DNA of 64,000 nucleotides, taken from assembly GCA_019187105.1 (NCBI GenBank), contig JABAQM010000001.1, positions 2,572,734-2,636,733 on the forward strand, in the 5' to 3' direction. Below, one piece after another: positions 25,311 through 34,856 of this stretch. A program made the position numbers and the translations under genes. The notes below the pieces were generated by a model. That model was not told the origin of the DNA. It did not search any database and saw only the letters and a program-made list of their open reading frames with translations. The stretch is from Fimbriimonadaceae bacterium (lineage in GTDB: Bacteria > Armatimonadota > Fimbriimonadia > Fimbriimonadales > Fimbriimonadaceae). Numbering within the stretch: position 1 is the stretch's first letter; each line of letters opens with the position of its first letter.

Positions 25311-25835
25311 TTACTTCTTCGTATACGTTCCTTCCATCAAAGTTTGCCAGTCACCGGCTTCCTTCATCTCCAACTTGAAATCGAGCGATTTGTCAGATTT
25401 CTTGGTATAGGTAGCCCGCATGGTGAACTCGTTAGGCATGCTCGCCGTCTTGGTGGGTTTGCTTACCAAGACGATCTTGTCGCTGCCAAGCGGTCCGGTC
25501 ATTTCCATCCCGGTCGGCTCAAAGGAATCGAACCAATAGCTGACCCACTTCTTGGTACTGGCATCATAACTCAGCATTTGCATGCCGGTCATTTCCATGC
25601 CGTCCATCTTATAGGAGTGCATGCCATGCAGGTGGCGTCCGCCGAGTACTTTCTTATAGGTAACGGTGGAATCTGCAGATCCCTTCTGACCCATCATGTA
25701 GGTCGTCAGTTTGGCCGTCCACTCGCCAACCCAGTAGTCGACCTTGGACATCTCCGCCGGTACCGGCGGCATCTCTTGAGCATGGCCAGCCACAGCGGTC
25801 GCAACCAACAAGATACCGAGCAATAGTTTCTTCAT
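25311..25835 (-). CDS. Secreted DUF1579 family protein
   Basis: A 174-residue exported protein. ATG at 25835 gives MKKLLLGILLVATAVAGHAQ, a clear signal peptide; a longer frame from 25850 adds five residues only. The mature part follows the DUF1579 pattern: WVGEWTAKL, LGGRHLHGMHSYKMDG, YDASTKKWVSYWFDSF, ending with repeated beta strands. It is rich in Met (MDGMEMTGMQM). The fold is a small beta barrel related to lipocalins; function unknown. It lies downstream of the thioredoxin fusion on the same strand, with a 42-base gap, so they may share a transcript. Confidence 0.8.
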   Translation of the reverse strand: MKKLLLGILLVATAVAGHAQEMPPVPAEMSKVDYWVGEWTAKLTTYMMGQKGSADSTVTYKKVLGGRHLHGMHSYKMDGMEMTGMQMLSYDASTKKWVSYWFDSFEPTGMEMTGPLGSDKIVLVSKPTKTASMPNEFTMRATYTKKSDKSLDFKLEMKEAGDWQTLMEGTYTKK

Positions 25836-25877
25836 AGAAGGTCCTCTCAAGCGTAACCGCAGCCCCCGATTGCTGCC

Positions 25878-26885
25878 TTAACCACCGATGCCGGCGTTCC
25901 CCTTGGCCTTCTCCATTTCAGCCAGGAATTGATCGATCGGCCGGAAGCCAACCATCTCATGAACGATCGACTCGTCGGCCTTCATGAATTTGATGGTGGG
26001 GTAGCCGCTGACGTTGAATCGAGCGACTTCCGACTGCTGGTGGTCGCCATTGATCTTGACGAACACAAACCATTTCGACATTTTCTTAAAGGAATCCTGA
26101 GTGTAGACTTCACGGTCTAACTTCTTGCAGAAGCCTCACCAATCAGCGTAAAAGTCCACGAGTAGTATCCGCTTGGTTTTCTTGGCAACGTCCTTTCCTT
26201 CGGCAAGGCTGTAATACCAACGGTCCGAGATCAGGTCTTCTTCCTTAACTTCTTTCGATCCTTCCGGAGCCTTGAAAGCGAAGAGATCGGCACCTGCGGC
26301 GGCGGCAATCGACTTTACGTCGTAGACCATGGTGTCGGATTCTTTGCCGGCAACCGAAAGCTCAGCCTGTTTGACAAGTGAATCGGCCGGATCGACGTAA
26401 AGTGTCCACTTTGCGTCGGCACTGTCTTTGGCGGTTACCTCTAAAACCTTGAACTTCGTGCCTTTGCGGACCTTGTCTGGCATCGCCTTCGCATTGTAGC
26501 CGTTATCGAACTGCTTTTCGGCGAAGAAAGCGGACCACAACTGGGTCGCTTCACTGGCGAGTAAGCCTTTTAGCTCGGCATCGGACTGGGCGCGCTTAAA
26601 GTAGGTCTTACCCTTCTTGTCATAGATCGTGATGGTGGTGCCATCGGCGACCGTTAAACTGTCCGAAGATTCGAGTCTCAGCTTGTTGGGCTTTGACAGC
26701 GCGACGGTGTACTCTTGCGAGGTTCCACCGAGTCGGGTGACGGTATAGGTCGATTGCAGCGATTCTGCCTTGAAGAGTTTGTCGCCAACTGCCTTGAGGA
26801 GGCTGGCGCCCGTACCACTCGTTTGTGCAAGAACAACGGCCGCAATTCCACCGATAGTGATCGCTAGAATGGGTTTGCTTCTCAT
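25878..26885 (-). CDS. LolA-like/thioredoxin fusion with in-frame TGA at the active site (candidate selenoprotein)
   Basis: Two frames, 26885-26136 and 26135-25878, are in the same phase and separated only by TGA at 26138-26136. Read through, codon 250 is the TGA and the sequence is DFYADW-(TGA)-GFCKKLDREVY, followed by KWFVFVKINGD and the cis-Pro motif GYPTIKF. This is a thioredoxin_7-type domain whose W-C-G-F-C would have selenocysteine as the first thiol. Residues 1-24 are a signal peptide and 30-215 a LolA/RseB-like beta domain (DGTTITIYDKKGKTYF). A 7-bp stem can form right after TGA (26130-26136 with 26105-26111), but its 18-base loop is larger than classic bacterial SECIS loops. A nonsense mutation TGC/TGT to TGA or a base error is the alternative. 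Confidence 0.65.
26105..26138 (-). promoter_or_regulatory. Possible SECIS-like stem next to the in-frame TGA
   Basis: On the minus strand AGGCUUC, which includes the last base of UGA, can pair with GAAGUCU (one G-U pair). A competing 5-bp hairpin UAGAC/GUCUA with loop CGUGAA lies about 20 bases after the UGA, in the usual distance range. Neither is a textbook SECIS, so this is weak support only. Confidence 0.3.
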
Positions 26886-26965
26886 CTTGATATCCAAGAA
26901 CTGATGATGTCGAGGCAGGCAACGTTCGGGGGCTGCATGCAGTCAGGTCCATTGTATCACGCGGG

Positions 26966-28339
26966 GTGGTGAATCCCGCGCATAATCGGACGGTGCCGAG
27001 ATCGGGGATTTGGATCGTCGTCCTCCTCTTCCTATCGCTTGCCGGGGGCTACATTTACGCCACGCCCTATCGGCAGTCGGGCTTTTTGGCCAATCAGCGA
27101 ACCCTTGAAGGCCTTCCTGCTCCGGCAATCGACATCGGGGCGCCCGACGAAAGGCAGCATGCCAACTACATCGCCGGCCTCGTTGAGGGTCAGGGCTTTC
27201 CGGTGCTGAAGCCGGGCGACCCAAACCTTGGAGAAACCTACCAAAGCCACCAGCCGCCGCTCTATTACTTGCTCGGCGCCGCTGTGGGCAAGGTGTTTGG
27301 TCTGGAACCGACCTCACCCAGCGGCATTCATCTCCGGTGGATCAACGCTCTTATCGGGGCGATCACCGTGATCGGGCTCTTTCGACTTGGCCAGAAGGCG
27401 ACGGGAAACGACTGGGTTGCTTTGCTGGTCGCGTCAATAGGGGCACTCATTCCGATGGTTCTCGCACTCCATGCTGCGGTGAGCAACGATCCACTGCTCT
27501 TTTGCCTGTGCACCTGGACCCTGGTTTGGCTGCTGGACGCAGACGCCAGCGGGTGGACGATGCGGAGAGCTCTCTTGATCGGGGCTCTGGCAGGGCTGGC
27601 TCTGAATACGAAATCGACCGCAGTCGCCCTCCTTCCCCTCATGGCAGTGGCCGGGTACGTTGCCGCGAAGCGAGACCGTACCGCTTGGAAATGGGTATCG
27701 GCTGCAGTCGTTCTCGCTGTTGTGATGGCGCTTCCCTGGTGGATGAGGAATATTGGGCTTTATGGCGACCCGCTTGCGATGAGCGCGTTTAGGGAGGCCT
27801 TTACGGGAAACCCCAGGACGGAGGACCTGGTTCAGGCGCTCGGACCGAGCCGATACTGGACCGAGCTGTTCGGATGGTGGACGCTTCGAAGCTTCTTTGG
27901 GGTGTTCGGATATATGGACATCTTCTGGCTTCCAAACCTCTATCGGATCCTGGCCGCCATTACGGCCATCGTTGCGATCGGGTGCCTCCGGAAAGAACGG
28001 GTGGCGGAAGCAGCCTCTGCCAAGGCCGGATTCCTCCTGTCCGGTACCTTCTTTCTCCTTATCCTGATTCTCTATGTGCAGTTCAATCTCACGTATTTTC
28101 AGGCTCAAAGCCGTTACCTTTTCCCGGCGATCGGTCCCATTGCGCTCGTGCTCGGCACTGGGCTCTCGGTCTGGTTGGCAAGCCGAATCCGGGCTGGCGC
28201 CGTGGTCGCCATCGCCCTCCTGGTGGTGGCAAATCTAATCAATTTGGCCAGGTTGCCCGAAGAGTTTAAAGAGCGTGCGGCGCAAGACGCAAAATTATCG
28301 TCGCATCCTCACGAAATAACCCGTCGTATACTCGGTTAG
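26966..28339 (+). CDS. GT-C family membrane glycosyltransferase (DUF2142/ArnT-like)
   Basis: A 457-residue polytopic membrane protein. Its first periplasmic loop holds IGAPDERQHANYI, the Asp-Glu pair that binds the lipid-phosphate sugar in GT-C enzymes, and SHQPPLYYLLGA further on, a common partner motif. About ten transmembrane segments follow, ending in a short charged tail. It should transfer a sugar or sugar-like group from a polyprenyl carrier; acceptor unknown. Start: GTG at 26966 or 26969, or GTG at 26993 just before the first hydrophobic segment. It diverges from the thioredoxin-fusion gene and precedes the STN-like gene by 13 bases. Confidence 0.75.
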   Translation: MVNPAHNRTVPRSGIWIVVLLFLSLAGGYIYATPYRQSGFLANQRTLEGLPAPAIDIGAPDERQHANYIAGLVEGQGFPVLKPGDPNLGETYQSHQPPLYYLLGAAVGKVFGLEPTSPSGIHLRWINALIGAITVIGLFRLGQKATGNDWVALLVASIGALIPMVLALHAAVSNDPLLFCLCTWTLVWLLDADASGWTMRRALLIGALAGLALNTKSTAVALLPLMAVAGYVAAKRDRTAWKWVSAAVVLAVVMALPWWMRNIGLYGDPLAMSAFREAFTGNPRTEDLVQALGPSRYWTELFGWWTLRSFFGVFGYMDIFWLPNLYRILAAITAIVAIGCLRKERVAEAASAKAGFLLSGTFFLLILILYVQFNLTYFQAQSRYLFPAIGPIALVLGTGLSVWLASRIRAGAVVAIALLVVANLINLARLPEEFKERAAQDAKLSSHPHEITRRILG

Positions 28340-28352
28340 GAAGGAAACGCCC

Positions 28353-30683
28353 ATGCTCACTCAGCTCTTTATTAGCCTCGTGCTTGCGCCTGCCCATGGC
28401 TTCTCGCCCCAAGACGCACTGAGTAAGCCGATTACGTTCAAGCACCCGGTGGCGTCGGTTCGGACGGTCGTCGAGGCGTTAGGGACCGCAGCCGGTGTGA
28501 AGCTGAGTGCAGCTCCAGCATTGAAGAACGAGATTGTTTACATCAATGTAAGAGACGCCAAGTTGGTCGACGTCATGAACCGGCTCGGCGATCTGGTGGC
28601 GAGCGCATGGACTGAGGAGTCTGGCGGCTTTTCGCTGTCGCGGTCTGCGCAAAAGGTGAAGCGCGACGAGGACCGCGAATACCAGCAGAGGCTGGCCAAC
28701 TATACCAAGGCCCTGGCTAAGAAAAAGGAAGAGCTCGGTGACCCGATCACTGAAAAGAGCGCTTCGACGACGATCCGCGAGATGCGAGAGATTCAGAAGG
28801 CGATGAACTCGAAGAACGCGAATTATAACGCCGCACAGTGGAAGAAGTACGAAAAGCTAAGCCAGCAGACTCCGGGCCGCCGCGCGATGATCAGGTTGAT
28901 TACCGCCATCGGCGCTCCTGCATTTGCGGCGATCAAACCGACGGAGCGCGTGGTCTTTGCCACCTCACCCACGCGCATGCAGCGACCCCTTCCCAACGCG
29001 GCGGTTGTTGCGCTCAACGAGCTTGCAGCCGAGCAGTCTGCTTGGGCCAACGCCCATGCCTCCTTACCGGAACCCGAAATGAACATGGCTCCACCGCCCC
29101 CTGCGGTCGAAACTACGGAAGGAGTTCAAGTTGCGCAAGAGGTCGCGGCGGATCTCGGCGAGCAGCAAGAGTACATCTCGATGCATGACCCAAATGGCCC
29201 TAAGCGGCCATTTAAGAAGCCACCCGCAAAGGCGTTTCTCATCGCCGAACCGCAGAACATGGGAATGGAGCTCAGCCAGATTACGCTCGTTCTTCACGTG
29301 TGCGACGCCGAAGGCAACCTGCTGCTATCTACCCGCGACGACATGAATTTCGAAGACATGGCCGATATGAGCGAGTGGTCTGACCCGAAGAAGATCTTTG
29401 AAGTTGGTAAGGACGAGAAGCCAATCGAGTTATCGCCCGTGATCAAGGATCTTGAGAAAATGATTGGTTTGTTCGGCATGAATGACACTGCCGGACCCCT
29501 TTCCCCAGAAACGATCGACTTCATCTGCAACCCCGAGAAACATGAGCTCCTGGATGCGACGAATACGCCTGCTCTAGACGCAGTTGCCGAGCAAAAGAAG
29601 ACAAACGTCATCGCCTCGGTGCCCGACATGATGTTCTTCCTTCCCATGATGGGCGCTATGTCAGGAGGCATGAAGCTCACTCCGTCGGTCTACTTGAAGG
29701 TTGTCTCGATGCCGATCTTTATGCAGACAGCCCATAAGGACGGATGGCTCACGATTCAACCGATCAGCCCGGTCGCCACGCGTCGTTCCCGAACAGACCG
29801 TGAGGCCCTTGGTATTTACCTACGGCGTGTCCGCAAAGAAGGGCGGGTTACGCTCGACAGCGAAGCCGAGTTTGCCTTGAAATCTGGTGACGGAGGAATG
29901 TTTGGGCTGGCAGACATGCTTTTGAGAGTGGTACTCGAAGATGGCAACATGGGCGGCCCAATGTTTGGTGGCGAAGCCGACCGTAAGAACTACCTTAAGC
30001 TATACGGAAGCCTAAGCCCTGCCCAGAGGCAGGTCCTTGCCACTGCCAATGGTCGGATCCATCTCCAGCAGCTCTCGCCGTTTCAGCAGCAGCTCGTTAC
30101 CGAAATGGTGTATGGTCCAACGCCGGGTTGGGGGGGTGGATCGACTCTCGACCTCATCCCAGAGGAATCTTCGAATCCGGGTCAGGAAGAGACGATGACC
30201 GAGATGCCGTCGTTTGGGGACTTCTCAGTTGCCACCGAGCCTACTCAGGCGCTCCCCAGCGGACTGAATTTGAACGGATATTTCACGATGAAGTCGGCGA
30301 CGAGCGACGTCATTTTTGCCTCCCATGCTGACCAGCGGTGGGGCAGTTATCCGCAGGACATCGAATCGATCGCCTTCAATCTCTTCGCCAAGGATCATCC
30401 TGATAAATTCCCATGGATAACGGAACAGGGCGAGTTCGTGAGTTTCCAGGCCGGACGGCAGATTCAGCTGACATTCGTTTTCCACTTCACGTCAAGACTT
30501 GGCATGAGCGGCACCTTGAACGACCACCAAAAGCTAGGCAAGCCCGGACCGATAACTTCTCTCCCGCCAGACGTCCTTAAGAAAATCAACGAAGCGGTGA
30601 AGCGGCAGGCCGAGGCCCACAAGGAAGGCGGAGGCTTGACCCTCCCCGACGAGGATGGTGACGGGCCGCCGCCCAACCGGTAA
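28353..30683 (+). CDS. Large secreted protein with N-terminal STN-like domain
   Basis: A 776-residue exported protein with a signal peptide of about 15 residues (MLTQLFISLVLAPAHG). Residues about 25-95 (ITFKHPVASVRTVVEALGTAAGVKL then NEIVYINVRDAKLVDVMNRLGDLV) follow the secretin/TonB short N-terminal (STN) pattern. A lysine-rich helical stretch (about 105-170) and a long middle region without a known family follow. The end is strand-rich with an acidic Pro tail (LPDEDGDGPPPNR). It starts 13 bases after the GT-C gene and is followed within about 45 bases by an ECF sigma/anti-sigma pair whose anti-sigma also ends in an STN-like domain. Function unknown. Confidence 0.7.
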   Translation: MLTQLFISLVLAPAHGFSPQDALSKPITFKHPVASVRTVVEALGTAAGVKLSAAPALKNEIVYINVRDAKLVDVMNRLGDLVASAWTEESGGFSLSRSAQKVKRDEDREYQQRLANYTKALAKKKEELGDPITEKSASTTIREMREIQKAMNSKNANYNAAQWKKYEKLSQQTPGRRAMIRLITAIGAPAFAAIKPTERVVFATSPTRMQRPLPNAAVVALNELAAEQSAWANAHASLPEPEMNMAPPPPAVETTEGVQVAQEVAADLGEQQEYISMHDPNGPKRPFKKPPAKAFLIAEPQNMGMELSQITLVLHVCDAEGNLLLSTRDDMNFEDMADMSEWSDPKKIFEVGKDEKPIELSPVIKDLEKMIGLFGMNDTAGPLSPETIDFICNPEKHELLDATNTPALDAVAEQKKTNVIASVPDMMFFLPMMGAMSGGMKLTPSVYLKVVSMPIFMQTAHKDGWLTIQPISPVATRRSRTDREALGIYLRRVRKEGRVTLDSEAEFALKSGDGGMFGLADMLLRVVLEDGNMGGPMFGGEADRKNYLKLYGSLSPAQRQVLATANGRIHLQQLSPFQQQLVTEMVYGPTPGWGGGSTLDLIPEESSNPGQEETMTEMPSFGDFSVATEPTQALPSGLNLNGYFTMKSATSDVIFASHADQRWGSYPQDIESIAFNLFAKDHPDKFPWITEQGEFVSFQAGRQIQLTFVFHFTSRLGMSGTLNDHQKLGKPGPITSLPPDVLKKINEAVKRQAEAHKEGGGLTLPDEDGDGPPPNR

Positions 30684-30718
30684 CCTCAGGAAGCCGAGCG
30701 GTCGTCCAAAGCCGTAGC

Positions 30719-31282
30719 GTGCTATCGATGGCCCTTAATCCGGCGCATGCCGCGAATATGGACGACGATGCGGTCCTGCAGGACCGGTGGATGGCTGGCG
30801 ACGAACAGGCGTTCGAAGTCCTTTACCGGAAGTATTACGGGAAGGTGTTTGCCATCGCGAAGGGCGTCCTTCTCGATGCCGACGATGCCTCCGATGCCAC
30901 CCAGGAGATCTTTCGCCTCGTCCATCGGAACCTGCGGCGATTCGACCGACGGTCGAAATTCAGCACGTGGCTTTACCGCATCGCCGTCAATCGCAGCATC
31001 CAGGAGGCCCGCTCCATCCGCCGAAGGAAGTCGGAACTTCCGATCGAATCTGCCCAGCACATCGGTCGCGAAGATGAGGTCCAGGTCGTCGATCCGAAAA
31101 TCAACGACGCCTTGGGCAAACTTCAGCCCATCGACCGGGCGGTCCTGATCTTGTTCTATTGGGAGGAGCTCAGCTTGGAGGAGATCGCGACGTCTCTGTC
31201 TTGCAGCGCAAATGCAGCCAAAACGCGGCTGTTCAGGGCCCGCGAAAGATTTCGGAAACTTTACGAGCAGGAGGAAGCATGA
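30719..31282 (+). CDS. ECF sigma factor (first of three)
   Basis: A 187-residue sigma-70 family factor of the ECF type. Region 2 contains FEVLYRKYYGKVFAIAKGVLLDADDASDATQEIFRLVHRNLRRF, with the -10 binding helix FSTWLYRIAVNRSIQ following. Region 4 is AVLILFYWEELSLEEIATSLSCSANAAKTRLFRAR. The linker is short. GTG at 30719 or ATG at 30728 may be the start. Its stop overlaps the start of the anti-sigma gene (ATGA at 31279-31282), the standard arrangement for an ECF with its membrane regulator. Target promoters are unknown, though the adjacent STN-like secreted gene is an obvious candidate. Confidence 0.9.
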   Translation: MLSMALNPAHAANMDDDAVLQDRWMAGDEQAFEVLYRKYYGKVFAIAKGVLLDADDASDATQEIFRLVHRNLRRFDRRSKFSTWLYRIAVNRSIQEARSIRRRKSELPIESAQHIGREDEVQVVDPKINDALGKLQPIDRAVLILFYWEELSLEEIATSLSCSANAAKTRLFRARERFRKLYEQEEA

Positions 31283-32010
31283 GCCGCTGGAGTCAGTCAG
31301 ACGACGAACTGATGTGGATGGTTGCGGAAAGCCGCGACGACGCTGCGGTGGAGGACCTCGTCGCACGGCGACCGGAGCTGCGTTCGGAAGTTCTCAAGCG
31401 TGCAACGATGATTGCGGGTCTAAAGGGCGCGAAGCCCGAACTGGACGACTTACATCGCGTCCCCGAATTTGGGCGCGCGTCAGCTCCGTGGCGGAACCGG
31501 CCGAAGATTGGACGCTGGATCCTGGTCGGATTGCCGGCGATTGCTTTGGCTGCCACCTCAATTATCGTGGGTCCAACCCTACTGAATCGGAACCCAGATA
31601 GTCCGCGCGGCTATTCGGTCGCGAATTCAGCCGAATTGTCGCCAGATTCACTGAAGAACCTTCCTCCGAATCCATACCCGGAGACGGGAACGACCACCTC
31701 CGGAGATCCCAATGTTTCGGCGACGAAGGAGGATGTCGCGTCGATCGGCTCTGCGATTCGCGAGCCGAAGGTGACGCTGCGGGAGGAGCGAATCAAACTC
31801 GTTGACGCCATCCAGCGCATTGCTCAGCAAGCGGGCTTAACGATCGAAATCGCCCCTGGACTGCCCGATTTCGAGATCACAGCGAGCTATGTGGACGTTC
31901 CCGCTCGCGAAGCCTTGGGAGACATCGGCAAGAATTTTGGCTTCACCGTGTTCGATCAAGGAGACCGGGCAATCCTGATTATCCCGGCTGTTGATCAGGC
32001 AGCGAAGTAG
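31279..32010 (+). CDS. Membrane anti-sigma factor with periplasmic STN-like domain
   Basis: A 243-residue protein with a cytoplasmic helical N-terminus (1-75) lacking the zinc H-x3-C-x2-C motif. One transmembrane helix spans about 80-101 (WILVGLPAIALAATSIIVGP). A disordered Pro/Ser linker and a C-terminal STN-type domain follow (about 163-240: VTLREERIKLVDAIQRIAQQAGLTIEI, FEITASYVDVPAREALGDIGKNFGF). By position and topology it is the anti-sigma factor of the overlapping ECF gene. The STN-like end would face the periplasm and resembles the N-terminus of the 776-residue protein upstream. This suggests a sensing pair; partner binding is inferred. Confidence 0.75.
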   Translation: MSRWSQSDDELMWMVAESRDDAAVEDLVARRPELRSEVLKRATMIAGLKGAKPELDDLHRVPEFGRASAPWRNRPKIGRWILVGLPAIALAATSIIVGPTLLNRNPDSPRGYSVANSAELSPDSLKNLPPNPYPETGTTTSGDPNVSATKEDVASIGSAIREPKVTLREERIKLVDAIQRIAQQAGLTIEIAPGLPDFEITASYVDVPAREALGDIGKNFGFTVFDQGDRAILIIPAVDQAAK

Positions 32011-32013
32011 CTC

Positions 32014-34830
32014 TCAGCCATCTACGGCGGCCCGCAATACCTGGACAGCGGATTCGAGTGCCTCATCCACCTTGGCTAGGTCGCGTCCTCCCGCCGTCGC
32101 ATAGGTCGGTCCGCCGCCTCCACCGCCTCCGGCGGCTTTGGCAACCTCTCGCACAAGGTTGCCGGCATGCGCTCCAGATTCCACTGCCTTCGGGCCCGCC
32201 TTGGCCACGAAGGTCACTTTGCCATCCAGGATGCAGGCAGCGACGACGACGAGGTTGGGCCGCTGCGCCACGGCGTCATCGACCTCTTGGGCGGCCAGCT
32301 TGGGATCGATCTCAAACTTTGCCGTCATCAAGGACACAGGCCCAATCTCGACGATCGGATGTCCAGATCCGTTGGACCCGCCGCCTCGAGCGGCCTTAAG
32401 TTCGGCCTGCTCTCGACGCTTCCGCTCTTCTCTAACCTGGTCCAGCAGCCGTTCCACCGCTTGCCTCAGGTCCTTTGGCGTCGACTTGACGATCTCAGCC
32501 ACCTCATGGAGGTTTCCATGAAGCTCATTGGCCCATCGATGCGAGCCCCTGCCGGTTATGGCGGTAACCCGTCTGACGCCAGAGGCCGCGCTGCTCTCGT
32601 GAAGAATCTTGAATAGCCCGATTTGCCCGGTGTTTCGGACGTGAATTCCGCCGCAGAGCTCACGGCTGAAGCTCGGACGGTCGGGTGACATGTCGCCAAC
32701 CTGGACGACCCGCACACGATCGGCATACTTTTCGCCAAAGAGCGCCATCGCTCCCATGGCTCTGGCCTCGTCGAGTGGCACGTCCGAGTAGATCGTGACT
32801 CCCTCGGCCGACAGAACGTGCTCGTTGACGATCCCCTCGACGCGAGAGATCTCCTCCGCAGACATTGCCTTTCCGTGGGTGAAGTCGAACCTCAAATGAT
32901 CGGGTGCGACAAGCGAGCCAGCCTGCGTCACATGGGTCCCAAGCGTGTCTCGAAGCGCGGCGTGAAGGAGATGAGTGGCGGTGTGGTTGCGAATCACGTC
33001 CGTCCTGCGATTTGTGTCGACAACCGCCCTCGTCTTGCGCTTCATGAGGCGCTCCAGCAGGAAAACCTGTGCTTGGTCGACGGGCATCCCCTCGTGGCCA
33101 AGCGGCACGTCCGGCACGACGACATGAACCCATACGCCGTCGTGCTTCGTGACATCGACCACATTGAACCGGGTGTCCTCAACGATCAACACACCCGTGT
33201 CCGCGACCTGACCCCCGGATTCGGCATAGAACGGCGTCTGGTTGAGCGCAACGGCGAATTCGGCGACAGCTTTGCCGTTCTCGTCGGCTTGCGGCAAGGC
33301 GCCGACAATGACAGCGTCGGTTTCGGTTTCGGAATATCCCAGAAACTCGGTTGGGGTTGCCTTACCGTCGTCCGTGATAAAGACGAACGCGACACCGACC
33401 CCGCCGTACACCGACTCCCGTTGGTCGGCGCCACGGGACCGCTCCTGAGCCTCTGCCAAGGCGGCCTTATAGCCGGCGAGGTCGACGGTCACGCCCGCCT
33501 CCTCGCAAAGCTCCTGCGTCACCTCGAGCGGGAATCCGTAGGTGTCGTAAAGCATGAAAGCCACCTCGCCGTCGAGAACCTCCCCCTTCCGGCGTGCCAA
33601 GGCCTGCAGAAGAATCTCAGAGCCTTGGTCGAGCGTTCGACGGAACAGCGCCTCTTCGTTCTTCAAGGTCTCGGCGATCACGCTCCTTCGGTCAACGAGC
33701 TCGTGATAGTGGTCACCCAATGACTCGACCACGCCGTCGACGACGCGATACAAGAACAGGTCTTCGAAGCCAAGCACCCTCTGGCCCTTGAGCACCGCGC
33801 GCCGAATGAGCCGCCTCAACACATAGCCGCGCCCGGTGTTGCTCGGCAGGATGCCGTCGGCGATGCAAAACGATGCGGTCCGGATGTGGTCCGCGATGAT
33901 GCGAACGGCGGTGTCGCGAGCAGTATCCTGACCGTACGTTGCCGTCGAGGAGGCGAACTCGGCAGATAACCGATCGATGAGCTTGATAATCCCGGAGAAG
34001 GCGTCCGTATCGTAGACGCTGCGGTAGCCGCCCAGGGCGGTCGCCGTGCGCTCGAGGCCCATGCCGGTGTCAACACTCTGAAAAGGCAGCGAAGGCATCC
34101 CCGTCTTCCGGTACCCGCCCTCCTCGAGCGGTTCGCCTTGCCACTCGTACTGGATGAAGACGTCGTTCCAAATTTCGAGCCACAGTTTCGCCGCATCGTC
34201 CCGCAGGAAGCCATCTCGATCGTAACCCCCGGCCACTGTCGGGGGCGGGGGGACGTCGTTCGATGTCCAATAGAACATTTCCGAATTCGGTCCGCACGGA
34301 CCGGGAGGTCCCGACGAAAAGGCTCCCGCCGGCCAGTAGTTGGTCTCTTCGCCGAGTCGGAAAATGCGGGAGGTGGGCTCGATGCCTAGTGGTGCAAGGT
34401 GAGCGCTCCAATGCTCGAACGCTTCGTCGTCCTCCTCGAACACGGTGAACGCGAGTCGCCGGGGATCGAGATTTAGCCACTGGGGCGCGGTCAGGAACTC
34501 CCACGAGAACGCGATGGCCTCCTGCTTGAAGTAATCGCCAAACGAGAAGTTGCCCAGCATCTCGAAGAAGGTCAGATGCGAGTGGTTGCCGACCGATTCG
34601 ATGTCGCCGGTGCGAACCACCTTTTGGGCGTTTGTCAGTCGTCGGTTTGGCGGTTCGGCGATGCCACGGAAGAACGGCTTGAACTGAACCATTCCCGCGC
34701 CATTGAACAGCAGCGATTCATCCAGCCGGCCGGTGACGTCGTAGGGGATCAGCGATCCCGAAGGGTATAGAGAGTGACCCTTCGAAATAAAGAAATCCAA
34801 ATACTTCTGGCGGAGCTCACGAACTTTCAC
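32014..34830 (-). CDS. alaS: Alanyl-tRNA synthetase
   Basis: AlaRS, 938 residues, full length. The class II catalytic core begins with LRQKYLDFFISKGHSLYPSGSLIP and includes RPTNAQK-type and FFEMLGNFSFGDYF motifs. The editing domain has NHTATHLLHAAL (H-x3-H) and RELCGGIHVRNTG, which complete its zinc site. The C-Ala domain ends with a glycine run and TYATAGG. It charges tRNA-Ala and clears Ser/Gly mischarging. The stop (TAG? read as minus TGA region at 32014) lies four bases from the convergent anti-sigma stop, so transcripts overlap. Nothing unusual in the motifs. Confidence 0.97.
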   Translation of the reverse strand: MKVRELRQKYLDFFISKGHSLYPSGSLIPYDVTGRLDESLLFNGAGMVQFKPFFRGIAEPPNRRLTNAQKVVRTGDIESVGNHSHLTFFEMLGNFSFGDYFKQEAIAFSWEFLTAPQWLNLDPRRLAFTVFEEDDEAFEHWSAHLAPLGIEPTSRIFRLGEETNYWPAGAFSSGPPGPCGPNSEMFYWTSNDVPPPPTVAGGYDRDGFLRDDAAKLWLEIWNDVFIQYEWQGEPLEEGGYRKTGMPSLPFQSVDTGMGLERTATALGGYRSVYDTDAFSGIIKLIDRLSAEFASSTATYGQDTARDTAVRIIADHIRTASFCIADGILPSNTGRGYVLRRLIRRAVLKGQRVLGFEDLFLYRVVDGVVESLGDHYHELVDRRSVIAETLKNEEALFRRTLDQGSEILLQALARRKGEVLDGEVAFMLYDTYGFPLEVTQELCEEAGVTVDLAGYKAALAEAQERSRGADQRESVYGGVGVAFVFITDDGKATPTEFLGYSETETDAVIVGALPQADENGKAVAEFAVALNQTPFYAESGGQVADTGVLIVEDTRFNVVDVTKHDGVWVHVVVPDVPLGHEGMPVDQAQVFLLERLMKRKTRAVVDTNRRTDVIRNHTATHLLHAALRDTLGTHVTQAGSLVAPDHLRFDFTHGKAMSAEEISRVEGIVNEHVLSAEGVTIYSDVPLDEARAMGAMALFGEKYADRVRVVQVGDMSPDRPSFSRELCGGIHVRNTGQIGLFKILHESSAASGVRRVTAITGRGSHRWANELHGNLHEVAEIVKSTPKDLRQAVERLLDQVREERKRREQAELKAARGGGSNGSGHPIVEIGPVSLMTAKFEIDPKLAAQEVDDAVAQRPNLVVVAACILDGKVTFVAKAGPKAVESGAHAGNLVREVAKAAGGGGGGGPTYATAGGRDLAKVDEALESAVQVLRAAVDG

Positions 34831-34856
34831 GTGGAGCCAAAAGGGTACCAGTTGAA

